Shown piece after piece: positions 1 through 7,630 of a stretch of 64,000 nucleotides of DNA. Positions within the stretch are counted from its first letter, which is position 1. Every line of letters starts with the position of its first letter. The stretch comes from Burkholderiales bacterium RIFCSPHIGHO2_12_FULL_63_20 (GTDB lineage: Bacteria > Pseudomonadota > Gammaproteobacteria > Burkholderiales > Burkholderiaceae_C). Location: positions 96,960 to 160,959 of the forward strand of contig MESA01000038.1 in NCBI GenBank assembly GCA_001770775.1. Direction: 5' to 3'. Position numbers and translations under genes: made by a program. The notes below the pieces were generated by a model. It had not been told where the DNA came from. It searched no databases and saw only the letters and a list, made by a program, of their open reading frames with translations.

Positions 1-1
1 T

Positions 2-103
2 CTGGTGCTGTCGCCCGTGCCTGAGCCGTCGGCCTTTGCGCTGTTCCTGACAGGTCTGTTGGGCATGGGCCTGTTGGCGAGTTCGCGCCAACGTCAGGAC
101 TGA
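2..103 (+). CDS. PEP-CTERM protein, C-terminal end only (partial)
   Basis: The window opens inside a reading frame that ends at a TGA at 101-103. Its last residues are a classic PEP-CTERM sorting tail: the VPEPS motif, a hydrophobic stretch (FALFLTGLLGMGLLA) and a short basic end (RQRQD). Such tails direct secreted proteins to an exosortase, which cleaves and anchors or releases them in exopolysaccharide-producing Gram-negative bacteria. The rest of the protein lies upstream of the window, so nothing can be said of its function. It is too short for the ORF track. A second PEP-CTERM gene lies near 20.3 kb. Confidence 0.85.
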   Translation: MVLSPVPEPSAFALFLTGLLGMGLLASSRQRQD

Positions 104-119
104 ACAGCCCCACGTCGCC

Positions 120-773
120 ATGACCACAGCGATGAAGAAGGCCGACATCGAGCAGATGTTTGCCACCCTCCAGGCCGCCAACCCGCACCCGGAAACCGAG
201 CTGGAGTACAGCACTCCGTTCGAGCTGTTGACCGCCGTGCTGCTGTCGGCCCAGGCCACCGATGTGGGCGTCAACAAGGCCACGCGCAAGCTCTACCCGG
301 TGGCCAACACTCCGCAACAGATCCTCGACCTGGGGCTGGACGGCCTGTGCGAGTACATCAAGACCATCGGCCTGTACAAAAGCAAGGCCAAGCACCTGCT
401 GGAAACCTGCCGCATCCTGATCGAGCAGCACGGCGGCGAAGTGCCCCGCACGCGCGAGGCGCTGGAGGCCCTGCCGGGTGTGGGCCGCAAAACCGCCAAC
501 GTGGTGCTCAATGTGGCCTTTGGCGAGCCCACCATGGCGGTGGACACGCACATTTTTCGCCTGGGCAACCGCACGGGTCTGGCCCCCGGCAAGACGCCGC
601 TGGAAGTAGAGCAAAAGCTGCTCAAGCGCATCCCGGCCGAGTACCTGCAGCACGCCCACCACTGGCTGATCCTGCACGGACGCTATGTGTGCCAGGCGCG
701 CAAGCCGCGCTGCTGGGAATGCAGCGTGTCCACCTGGTGCAAGTTCAAGCCCAAGACCGCTGCGCCGTCCTGA
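120..773 (+). CDS. nth: Endonuclease III (DNA glycosylase/AP lyase)
   Basis: Base-excision repair enzyme that removes oxidised pyrimidines and nicks abasic sites. The helix-hairpin-helix LPGVGRKTANVVLN carries the catalytic lysine, VDTHIFR carries the catalytic aspartate, and the C-terminal CX6CX2CX5C pattern (CQARKPRCWECSVSTWC) is the 4Fe-4S cluster loop. The region following the start, including NPHPETELE and SAQATDVGVNKAT, matches the family closely. Length (217 aa) is normal. An in-frame ATG at 132 gives an N-terminus that lines up better with E. coli Nth; neither start has a clear ribosome binding site. The gene stands alone between a PEP-CTERM gene and a convergent SDR gene. Confidence 0.97.
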   Translation: MTTAMKKADIEQMFATLQAANPHPETELEYSTPFELLTAVLLSAQATDVGVNKATRKLYPVANTPQQILDLGLDGLCEYIKTIGLYKSKAKHLLETCRILIEQHGGEVPRTREALEALPGVGRKTANVVLNVAFGEPTMAVDTHIFRLGNRTGLAPGKTPLEVEQKLLKRIPAEYLQHAHHWLILHGRYVCQARKPRCWECSVSTWCKFKPKTAAPS

Positions 774-791
774 ACGCGCCCGAGTTGAGCG

Positions 792-1709
792 TCACACGCT
801 CAGGCCTTCACGGATCGTCGGGTAGCGCAAGGCCACCCGCAGCTCGGTTTTGAGACGCTGGTTGTGCAGGCGGCGTGACTCGCCCATGAACGACAACTGC
901 ATGGGGCTGAGTTGCTGGGCCGCCTCGGCCCGCGACAAGCGAGGTGCGCGCGGCAGGCCAAAGTGGTCGGCCACCCAGTCGAAGTAATCGCCCATGCGCA
1001 GCTCGGTGTCGTCGCACACATGCACGACCCGCCCGGGCCGCCCGCGCCACAGCGCGGCCACGCAGGCGCGTGCCAGGTCGTCGGCGTGGATGTGGTTGGT
1101 GTAGACGTCGTCTTCGGGCCGCAGCAAGGGACTGCCGCGCCGCACCCGCTCGCGCGGATCACCGCCGTCGCGGTCGAGCGCGTAGATGCCCGGAATGCGC
1201 AGCAGGCTCACCCGCGTGCCCCAACGGGCCGACTGCTGTCGTCCCCACCAGCGCAGGCGCGCTTCGGCGTCAACCCGACGGCGCCCCCGGTCGGTGGCGG
1301 GCTGCACCGTGCGCGTTTCATCGAACCAGGCGCCACCCGCATCACCATAGACGCCGGAGGTGCTGCCGTACACCAGCGACTTCACACCGCCACGTCGCCC
1401 CAAGGCCTGCAGCAGGCGGGCCGTGCGCGGGTCCTGACTGCCCGTCGATGGCGGCGGCGCCAGGTGCAACACCCGCGTGGCCAGGCCGGCCAGACGCGCC
1501 AGCGTGCGAGCGTCATCCAGATTGCCCACCAGCGGCACCAAGCCTTGCGACCGCAGTGCGGCCACCCGCTCGGGTTGCGAGGTCAAAGCCAGCACCCGGC
1601 AACGAGGCCGTAGCATCTGAGCGGCACGCTGGCCCACATCCCCGCAGCCCACGATGAGCACACGGGTTTGACGAAATCGGGCTGGACGCGTGGGTTGAGG
1701 CTGGAACAT
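792..1709 (-). CDS. NAD(P)-binding SDR/epimerase-like protein (YeeZ type)
   Basis: A 305-residue atypical short-chain dehydrogenase. Near the N-terminus is a Rossmann nucleotide-binding motif, VLIVGCGDVGQRAA, followed by a typical alternating fold and a YGSTSGVYGD segment that resembles the Ser/Tyr region of nucleoside-sugar epimerases. The GCGDVG form of the motif is usual in the YeeZ-like subgroup annotated as NAD-dependent epimerase/dehydratase. The substrate cannot be told from sequence. The gene converges on nth with 18 bases between them and is divergent from the reductase gene at 1819. Confidence 0.8.
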   Translation of the reverse strand: MFQPQPTRPARFRQTRVLIVGCGDVGQRAAQMLRPRCRVLALTSQPERVAALRSQGLVPLVGNLDDARTLARLAGLATRVLHLAPPPSTGSQDPRTARLLQALGRRGGVKSLVYGSTSGVYGDAGGAWFDETRTVQPATDRGRRRVDAEARLRWWGRQQSARWGTRVSLLRIPGIYALDRDGGDPRERVRRGSPLLRPEDDVYTNHIHADDLARACVAALWRGRPGRVVHVCDDTELRMGDYFDWVADHFGLPRAPRLSRAEAAQQLSPMQLSFMGESRRLHNQRLKTELRVALRYPTIREGLSV

Positions 1710-1818
1710 GGCAGGTCTGAGCGAAAATCCAGCTTGAGATTCTGAGGCCTCGGGGCGGTTGCCCCGGTTTGTCGCGATGCGGCCTCAGCCGCCCTGTTGT
1801 CTTGAGTGTGAGTCCATC

Positions 1819-2862
1819 ATGAGTTTTTCCGTTGCCATCCAGCCCAGTGGCCGTCACTTCACCATGGAAGCCAACGAAACAGTGCTGGGTGCCGCCATCA
1901 GTGCCGGCATCGGCCTGCCCTACGGCTGCAAGGACGGCGCCTGTGGCTCGTGCAAGTGCAAGCTGGTGTCCGGCCAGGTCAGCCACGGCCCCCACCAGGA
2001 AAAGGCCTTGAGCGCCGCCGAAGCCGAAGCCGGCTACCTGCTGACCTGCTGCGCCAAGCCTGAGAGCGACCTCGTCATCGAGGCGCGTCAGGTGGTCGCC
2101 CTGGGTGACCACCCGCCCGTCAAGATGCCCACCCGCGTGACCCGCCTCACCCGCGTCGCGCCCGATGTGATGGTGCTGCGCCTGCAACTGCCTGCCAACA
2201 ACAGCTTCGGCTTCCGCGCCGGCCAGTACATCGAGTTCATCCTGAAAGATGGCCAACGCCGCAGCTACTCGATGGCGAACGCACCGCACGCCGTCAAGGA
2301 AGCGGGCCCCGAGGGCGTGGAGCTGCACATCCGCCACATGCCCGGCGGCCTGTTCACCGACCAGGTGTTCGGCACGCTGAAAGAGAAAGACATCCTGCGC
2401 GTGGAAGGGCCGTTTGGCACCTTCTTCCTGCGCGAGGACTCCGAGCGTCCCATCGTGCTGCTGGGCTCGGGCACCGGCTTTGCGCCGCTCAAAGCCATCA
2501 TCGAGCACATGCGCCACGCCGGCCTCACCCGCCCTACCACGCTGTACTGGGGCTGCCGCAGCAAGGCCGACCTGTACCTGCAAGACTGGGCGGCCCAGCA
2601 GGCCGCCGAGCTGCCCTGGCTCACCTATGTGCCCGTGCTGTCCGACGCCAAGCCCGAGGACGAGTGGACCGGCCGCACCGGCTTCGTCCACCAGGCCGTG
2701 CTGGCGGACCTGCCCGATCTGTCTGCCCACGAGGTGTACGCCTGTGGTGCCCCCATCATGGTGCAATCGGCTCGCCAGGACTTCGTCGCCTTGGCGGGCC
2801 TGCCCGACGAGTTCTTCTACGCCGACGCCTTCACCAGCGAAGCCGACAAACACGGCGCCTGA
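1819..2862 (+). CDS. 2Fe-2S ferredoxin/FNR-type oxidoreductase (AscD-like)
   Basis: Electron-transfer reductase of 347 residues with two modules. The N-terminal plant-type ferredoxin has the CX4CX2C cluster motif (GCKDGACGSCKC) and the distant fourth cysteine in LLTCCAKP. The C-terminal ferredoxin-reductase module has the FAD motif RSYSMAN, the NAD(P) motif GSGTGFAPLKA and the terminal YACGAPIMV. This arrangement matches CDP-6-deoxy-delta-3,4-glucoseen reductase (AscD) and oxygenase reductases; without an adjacent sugar gene the substrate partner is unknown. The ORF opens at 1759, but the ferredoxin domain starts at the ATG used here. A HIT-family gene follows 45 bases downstream. Confidence 0.88.
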   Translation: MSFSVAIQPSGRHFTMEANETVLGAAISAGIGLPYGCKDGACGSCKCKLVSGQVSHGPHQEKALSAAEAEAGYLLTCCAKPESDLVIEARQVVALGDHPPVKMPTRVTRLTRVAPDVMVLRLQLPANNSFGFRAGQYIEFILKDGQRRSYSMANAPHAVKEAGPEGVELHIRHMPGGLFTDQVFGTLKEKDILRVEGPFGTFFLREDSERPIVLLGSGTGFAPLKAIIEHMRHAGLTRPTTLYWGCRSKADLYLQDWAAQQAAELPWLTYVPVLSDAKPEDEWTGRTGFVHQAVLADLPDLSAHEVYACGAPIMVQSARQDFVALAGLPDEFFYADAFTSEADKHGA

Positions 2863-2907
2863 GCGCTGCCGCGTTCGCCAGCCTTTTCAGCCCCTTCAGG
2901 AGTTTCC

Positions 2908-3327
2908 ATGTCCTACGACTCGAACAACATCTTCGCCAAGATCCTGCGTGGCGAGATTCCCTGCATCAAGCTGTACGAAGACGCCCACACGCTGGCCTTC
3001 ATGGACATCATGCCGCAGACCGATGGCCACGCACTGGTGATCCCCAAGGAGCCGGCGACGACCCTGTTCGAGCTGTCGGACGCGGCGGCTCAGGCCTGCA
3101 TGGCCACCGTGCGCAAGGTCGGCCATGCGCAGAAGAAGGGGCTGGGTGCCGAGGGCGTGGTGCTGATGCAGCTCAACGGCGAAGGGGCCGGCCAGACGGT
3201 GCCGCACTTCCACATCCACGTGATCCCAGGCTCGATTGCCGACCTGCGCAAGCCGCACGCCACGCACATGGCCGACCCGGCCCATCTGAAGACACTGGCC
3301 GACAAGATCGTGGCGGCGCTGGGCTGA
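2908..3327 (+). CDS. HIT family hydrolase
   Basis: A 139-residue histidine-triad protein. The signature HFHIHVIP sits in the second half, with the catalytic histidine in the middle of the triad, and the N-terminal part (NIFAKILRGEIPCIKLYED) is typical of HinT-like nucleotide hydrolases acting on nucleoside phosphoramidates or dinucleoside polyphosphates. Length is normal for the family. An AGGAGTTTCC sequence just before the ATG serves as ribosome binding site. It lies 45 bases after the reductase gene and could be co-transcribed. The exact physiological substrate is not known from sequence. Confidence 0.92.
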   Translation: MSYDSNNIFAKILRGEIPCIKLYEDAHTLAFMDIMPQTDGHALVIPKEPATTLFELSDAAAQACMATVRKVGHAQKKGLGAEGVVLMQLNGEGAGQTVPHFHIHVIPGSIADLRKPHATHMADPAHLKTLADKIVAALG

Positions 3328-3383
3328 GCTGCGGCGTCGCTTCGTCCCTGGGCCGGGATGTCGGACAGGGCGCCGCGCATGGA

Positions 3384-3830
3384 TCAGACCGGGATCTCGG
3401 CCTCGACCAGCAGGGCGAGCAAGGTCAGCGACTCCTGCCAACCGAGGTAGCAGGACTCGGGCGGGATCGCCTCGGGGATGCCCTCCTGCACGATGCTCAA
3501 CTCGGTGCCGCACGACACTTGCGTGAGGTTCACCGTCACCCGCATGGCCCCGGGCAGCCCGGCATCATCGAACGCGTCGGTGTGACAGATGCGGGTATGG
3601 GGCAACAGCTCCAGGTACTCGCCACCAAAGGAATGCGTCTGACCGCTGCCCAAGTGGGTGAAGGACATCCGAAAACGTCCACCCACCCGTGCGTCCAGCT
3701 CATGAACCTCGCCGGTGAAGCCGTGCGGCGGCAGCCACTTGACCATCGCCTTTGGATCCAGGAAGGCGCGGTAGACCCGCTCGGGCGGTGCGCGCAGCAC
3801 ACGGTGAAAGCGAACGGTATGGCCTGACAT
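3384..3830 (-). CDS. SRPBCC (AHSA1-like) domain protein
   Basis: A 148-residue helix-grip protein of the START/SRPBCC superfamily. The opening HRVLRAPPERVYRAFLDPKAMVKWLPPHGF and the later VGGRFRMSF and GGEYLEL are typical of the activator-of-Hsp90-ATPase-1-like group, which binds hydrophobic ligands; no enzymatic role can be assigned. The ORF opens at 3860, but an in-frame ATG at 3830 has an AAAGGA ribosome binding site at good distance, so that start was chosen. It stands alone between the HIT gene (convergent) and the liv cluster. Confidence 0.83.
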   Translation of the reverse strand: MSGHTVRFHRVLRAPPERVYRAFLDPKAMVKWLPPHGFTGEVHELDARVGGRFRMSFTHLGSGQTHSFGGEYLELLPHTRICHTDAFDDAGLPGAMRVTVNLTQVSCGTELSIVQEGIPEAIPPESCYLGWQESLTLLALLVEAEIPV

Positions 3831-3929
3831 GGCGGGTCCTTTCGGTGCCTCAGAAGGCATGGCGTCGCAGCCTACCCCGCCATCCAGACCGGGTCAAGAC
3901 GCAGCGCACTGCGCCTCCCCGTTGCCCCG

Positions 3930-4679
3930 TCAGCCGCCGAGGTAAGCCGCCTGCACCTGCGGATTGCCCAGCAGCTCCCGCGCCGGGCCGGACAACACGC
4001 ACTCACCCGAGTCGAGCACGTAGGCCCGGTCGGCCAGCTCCAACGCCCGATGGGCGTTCTGCTCGACCAGCAGCACGGTCACGCCCTGCTGCGACACGTC
4101 ACGCACCACCTCGAAAATGGTGTCCACCATGATGGGCGACAGGCCCATCGAGGGCTCGTCGAGCAACAGCAGCTTGGGGCGGGCCAACAGCGCGCGGCCC
4201 ATGGCCAGCATCTGCTGCTCGCCGCCCGACAGCGTGCCAGCGAGCTGCTTGTGGCGCTCTTTGAGGCGGGGAAAGCGCTGGTACACCGCCGCGATGTCGG
4301 CCTCGACCTCGCCGTCCTTGCGCAGGTAAGCGCCCATGCGCAGGTTCTCGTCGATCGTCATGCGCGCAAAGATGCCGCGCCCCTCGGGCACCATCACCAG
4401 GCCCTGGCTGACCAGATCCCAGGGGCCCTGACCGAGCAGGCTCTGGCCCTGGTAGCGCACCTCGCCCGACTGGGGCTTGAGCAGGCCACAGATGGCCTTG
4501 AGCGTGGTGGTCTTGCCTGCGCCATTGGCGCCGATCAGGCTGACCAGCTCGCCTGCGTGCAGCACCATGTCCAGGCGCTTGACGGCCTGGATGCCGCCAT
4601 AGGCCACGTGCAGATCGCGCACGGCCAGCAGGGGCTCACCGGCACTCGAAGAAACAGAAGCAGAAACAGACAGCGTCAT
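3930..4679 (-). CDS. livF: Branched-chain amino acid ABC transporter ATPase LivF
   Basis: One of the two cytoplasmic ATPases of a LIV-type importer (HAAT family). It has the Walker A GANGAGKTT, signature LSGGEQQM, Walker B LLLLDEPS and the LivF-typical VVPEGRGIFARMTIDENL stretch. Length (249 aa) is slightly above E. coli LivF because of a serine-rich N-terminal extension. It is the last gene of livH-livM-livG-livF on the minus strand, 10 bases after livG. The cluster lacks a livK/livJ binding-protein gene, so substrate (leucine/isoleucine/valine, urea, amide or aromatic acid) is inferred only at the family level. Confidence 0.93.
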   Translation of the reverse strand: MTLSVSASVSSSAGEPLLAVRDLHVAYGGIQAVKRLDMVLHAGELVSLIGANGAGKTTTLKAICGLLKPQSGEVRYQGQSLLGQGPWDLVSQGLVMVPEGRGIFARMTIDENLRMGAYLRKDGEVEADIAAVYQRFPRLKERHKQLAGTLSGGEQQMLAMGRALLARPKLLLLDEPSMGLSPIMVDTIFEVVRDVSQQGVTVLLVEQNAHRALELADRAYVLDSGECVLSGPARELLGNPQVQAAYLGG

Positions 4680-4689
4680 CGCAAGGCAC

Positions 4690-5466
4690 TCAAGCAGGCT
4701 GGTGGGACTGGCCCAGGTAGGCCGCGATCACGGCCGGATCGCGCTGCACATCGGCGGGCAGGCCATGGGCGATGCGCTGCCCCTGGTCCAGCACGGTCAC
4801 CTGGTCGCAAAGCCCCATGACCAGCTTCACATCGTGTTCGATCAAGAGCACCGCGCGCCCCTGGGCGCGGATACGCTCGATCAGCTCACGCAATTGCACC
4901 TTCTCGGTGGCATTCATGCCGGCCGCCGGCTCGTCCAGCGCCAGCAGCTTGGGTTCGGTGGCCAGGGCCCGTGCGATCTCCAGCCGACGCTGGTCGCCGT
5001 AGCTGAGCGTGCGCGCCGTCTGATGGTGCTTACCTGACAGGCCCACAAAGTCCAGCAAAGCCTGGGCATCGCGGGTGATCAGGGCCTCTTCGTGCACGAA
5101 GGCGCGTGTACGCAGCAGCGCCTGCCACCAGCCCACCTTCGTGCGCACATGGCGCCCCACCCGCACATTGTCCAGCGCCGACATGTCTGCAAACAGGCGG
5201 ATGTTCTGGAAGGTGCGCGCGATGCCCGCCTGGGCCACCTTGTGCACCTCGGTGGGTCGGTAGGCCCGCCCCGCCAGCGTGAAGCGGCCGCGGTCTGCTG
5301 GCACCAGGCCGGTGATCACATTGAAGAAGGTGGTCTTGCCCGCCCCGTTCGGGCCGATCAGGCCGTGGATCTGACCGGGCTGGATGGTGAGCTCGACCTC
5401 GCTGAGGGCCTGCAAACCGCCAAAGCGCTTGGACACGCCCGAGACTGTCAACAGTGGCGTGCTCAT
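4690..5466 (-). CDS. livG: Branched-chain amino acid ABC transporter ATPase LivG
   Basis: Second ATPase of the LIV-type importer, 258 residues. Walker [17 protein letters not shown], the LivG-typical [12 protein letters not shown], the signature [14 protein letters not shown] and Walker [13 protein letters not shown] are all present. Its start codon overlaps the livM stop by four bases (ATGA), evidence for translational coupling and co-transcription. ATP hydrolysis by the LivF/LivG pair powers transport through the LivH/LivM channel. Confidence 0.95.
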   Translation of the reverse strand: MSTPLLTVSGVSKRFGGLQALSEVELTIQPGQIHGLIGPNGAGKTTFFNVITGLVPADRGRFTLAGRAYRPTEVHKVAQAGIARTFQNIRLFADMSALDNVRVGRHVRTKVGWWQALLRTRAFVHEEALITRDAQALLDFVGLSGKHHQTARTLSYGDQRRLEIARALATEPKLLALDEPAAGMNATEKVQLRELIERIRAQGRAVLLIEHDVKLVMGLCDQVTVLDQGQRIAHGLPADVQRDPAVIAAYLGQSHQPA

Positions 5467-6560
5467 GCGCGGCCTCCCTGGGTCTCATCGGGGATCAGGC
5501 GGTCTTCCGGGTTCGGTGAGGGCCACAGGCCCCGCGGCCGCGCCAGCATGATGCCGATCATGGCCAGCGCGATCAGCAACTGGCGCAAGATGGCCGCATC
5601 CAGGCGACCGCCGGTGAGGGCCTGCAAGGGGCCCGCCACATGGCGCAGCACCTCGGGCAGGGCCGCCAGCAAGAAAGCACCCAGGATCACGCCGGGGATG
5701 TGGCCCAGACCGCCCAGCACCACCATGGCCACCACCAGCACCGACTCCTGCAAGCTGAACGATTCGGGCGAGACGAAACCCTGGAAGCTGGCGAACAGCA
5801 CCCCGGCCACGCCGCCGAACGAAGCGCCCAGGCCAAAGGCCAGCAGCTTGAGGTTGCGCGTGTTCAGGCCCATGGCCTTGGCCGCGATCTCGTCTTCACG
5901 GATCGCCACCCAGGCGCGCCCCAGGCGCGAGTCGTGCAGGCGCAGGCTGATGACGACGGCGAACACCACCACCGCCAGGAACAGGTAGTAGTACAGCGTG
6001 ACCGAGTACAGCGTGAAACCACCTATGTGCAGCGATTCGCCCAGGTCGAGCGGCCCGATGTGGATCGACTCGATGCTGCTGATGCCCTTGGGGCCGTTGG
6101 TGATGTTGACCGGCGCGTCCAGGTTGTTCATGAACACGCGGATGATCTCGCCAAAGCCCAGGGTGACGATGGCCAGGTAATCGCCGCGCAGCTTGAGGGT
6201 GGGCGCGCCCAGCAGCACCCCCATCATCGCCGCCACGCCCGCCCCCAGCGGGATCGCGGCCCAGATGGGCAGGTGAAGGCCATTGGGGAACATGGCCGCC
6301 ACGGCGGGCAGGTTCTCGACCAGGTGCGGCGAAGCCAGCAGGGCAAACAGGTAGGCCCCCACCGCATAAAACGCGATGTAGCCCAGGTCGAGCAGGCCGG
6401 CAAAGCCCACCACGATGTTCAAGCCCAGCGCCAGCAGGATGTAGAGCAAGGCGGTGTCGATGATGCGCACCCAGGCCTCACCCACCCCTTGCAAAGCCAA
6501 GGGCAAGATGGCCAGGGCCACGGCGCTGATCAGGAAGACGTGCAGACGGTTCTTCAACAT
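5463..6560 (-). CDS. livM: Branched-chain amino acid ABC transporter permease LivM
   Basis: Integral membrane permease of 365 residues with multiple hydrophobic helices (ILLALGLNIVVGFAGLLDLG, DYLAIVTLGFGEIIRV). GLNIVVGFAGLLDLGYIAFYAVGAY and the EAA-like VAIREDEIAAKAMGLNT loop are hallmarks of LivM. The open frame continues to 6857, but the upstream part is an out-of-frame copy of livH; the ATG at 6560 (MLKNRLHVF) gives the normal N-terminus. It follows livH by 11 bases and overlaps livG by four. Confidence 0.94.
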   Translation of the reverse strand: MLKNRLHVFLISAVALAILPLALQGVGEAWVRIIDTALLYILLALGLNIVVGFAGLLDLGYIAFYAVGAYLFALLASPHLVENLPAVAAMFPNGLHLPIWAAIPLGAGVAAMMGVLLGAPTLKLRGDYLAIVTLGFGEIIRVFMNNLDAPVNITNGPKGISSIESIHIGPLDLGESLHIGGFTLYSVTLYYYLFLAVVVFAVVISLRLHDSRLGRAWVAIREDEIAAKAMGLNTRNLKLLAFGLGASFGGVAGVLFASFQGFVSPESFSLQESVLVVAMVVLGGLGHIPGVILGAFLLAALPEVLRHVAGPLQALTGGRLDAAILRQLLIALAMIGIMLARPRGLWPSPNPEDRLIPDETQGGRA

Positions 6561-6571
6561 GACTCGCCCCT

Positions 6572-7513
6572 TCACGCCCGGTCGGCCACACGTTCGCCCA
6601 GCAGGCCGCGCGGTCGCAAGGTCAGCACCAGGATCAGCACCGTGAACGCAAAGATGTCCTGGTAGTGGCTGCCCAGCACGTCGCCGGTCAGCTCGCCGAT
6701 GTAGCCTGCGCCCATCGCCTCGATGACGCCCAGCAGCACGCCGCCCACCATCGCGCCGCCCAGGTTGCCGATACCGCCGAACACGGCTGCGGTGAAGGCC
6801 TTGAGTCCCGGCAGGAAACCCATGGTGTGCTGCACCGAGCCATAGTTCGCGGCCCACATCACACCCGCCAGCGCCGCCAGCGCCGCGCCAATGATGAAGG
6901 TGGCCGAAATCACCTTGTCCGGTTGCACGCCCATCAACTGCGCCACACGCGGGTTCTCGGCGGTGGCGCGCATGGCGCGACCCAGCTTGGTGCCGTGGAT
7001 CAGCGCCAGCAGCCCCGCCATCGTCAGCGCCGTCACCACCAGGATCAGGATCTGCACCAGGTTGATGGTGGCGCCCATGAACTCATAGGGCTCGTCGTTG
7101 AGCAGGATGGGGTAAGGCTTGTAGTCCGGCTTCCACAGGATCATGGCCAGGGTCTGGAGCAGCAGCGACATGCCCATGGCCGTGATCAGCGGCGCCAGCC
7201 GGGGCGCGTTGCGCAGCGGTCGGTAGGCCAGTTTCTCAATGGCGTAGTTCAAGGCCATGCACACGGCCATGGCCGCCAGCAGCGACAAGGTCAGCAGCAC
7301 CCAGCCCGGCCAGCCGGTGTCGCCCAGCAGGGTCACGACCGTCCAGCTCACCAGCGCCCCCACCATCAGCACCTCGCCATGGGCGAAGTTGATGAGGTTC
7401 ACGATGCCGTACACCATGGTGTAGCCCAGGGCCACGAGCGCATACATGCTGCCCAGCACCAGGCCATTGATCAGTTGTTGAATGAAGATGTCCACGATGG
7501 GCGAGGCATGCAA
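6572..7513 (-). CDS. livH: Branched-chain amino acid ABC transporter permease LivH
   Basis: First gene of the liv unit, a 313-residue permease with the family start region IQQLINGLVLGSMYALVALG and the NLINFAHGEVLM motif. GGIGNLGGAMVGG near the C-terminus is also typical. The ATG at 7513 lies directly after a terminator-like hairpin and T-run and has no ribosome binding site. An in-frame GTG at 7495 would give (M)DIFIQQ, the usual N-terminus in related bacteria, so the true start may be 18 bases downstream. It partners LivM in the membrane channel. Regulation may involve the hairpin in the leader. Confidence 0.93.
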   Translation of the reverse strand: MHASPIVDIFIQQLINGLVLGSMYALVALGYTMVYGIVNLINFAHGEVLMVGALVSWTVVTLLGDTGWPGWVLLTLSLLAAMAVCMALNYAIEKLAYRPLRNAPRLAPLITAMGMSLLLQTLAMILWKPDYKPYPILLNDEPYEFMGATINLVQILILVVTALTMAGLLALIHGTKLGRAMRATAENPRVAQLMGVQPDKVISATFIIGAALAALAGVMWAANYGSVQHTMGFLPGLKAFTAAVFGGIGNLGGAMVGGVLLGVIEAMGAGYIGELTGDVLGSHYQDIFAFTVLILVLTLRPRGLLGERVADRA

Positions 7514-7549
7514 AAAGCCCGCCAGGCAGGTCGCAACCAGCAGGCGGGC
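7512..7549 (-). terminator. Rho-independent terminator-like hairpin abutting livH
   Basis: On the minus strand GCCCGCC pairs with GGCGGGC across a 19-base loop (with a small internal GGT/ACC pairing) and is followed at once by TTTTT. It could end the aldehyde dehydrogenase transcript. It lies immediately before the livH start codon, so any livH promoter upstream would be read through it. Confidence 0.65.
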
Positions 7550-7572
7550 AGTACAGGAATCAAACGGCTGGG

Positions 7573-7578
7573 ATTATC
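7573..7578 (-). promoter_or_regulatory. Possible -10 element upstream of livH
   Basis: GATAAT on the minus strand, 60 bases upstream of livH and upstream of the hairpin at 7512-7549. No convincing -35 hexamer is seen at the usual spacing, so this is a weak call based on the -10 match and position. Confidence 0.3.
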
Positions 7579-7630
7579 GGCCATTCACAGGGTGACGCGC
7601 CCCGGTGATCACCCTTCATCGAAGGGTGGG

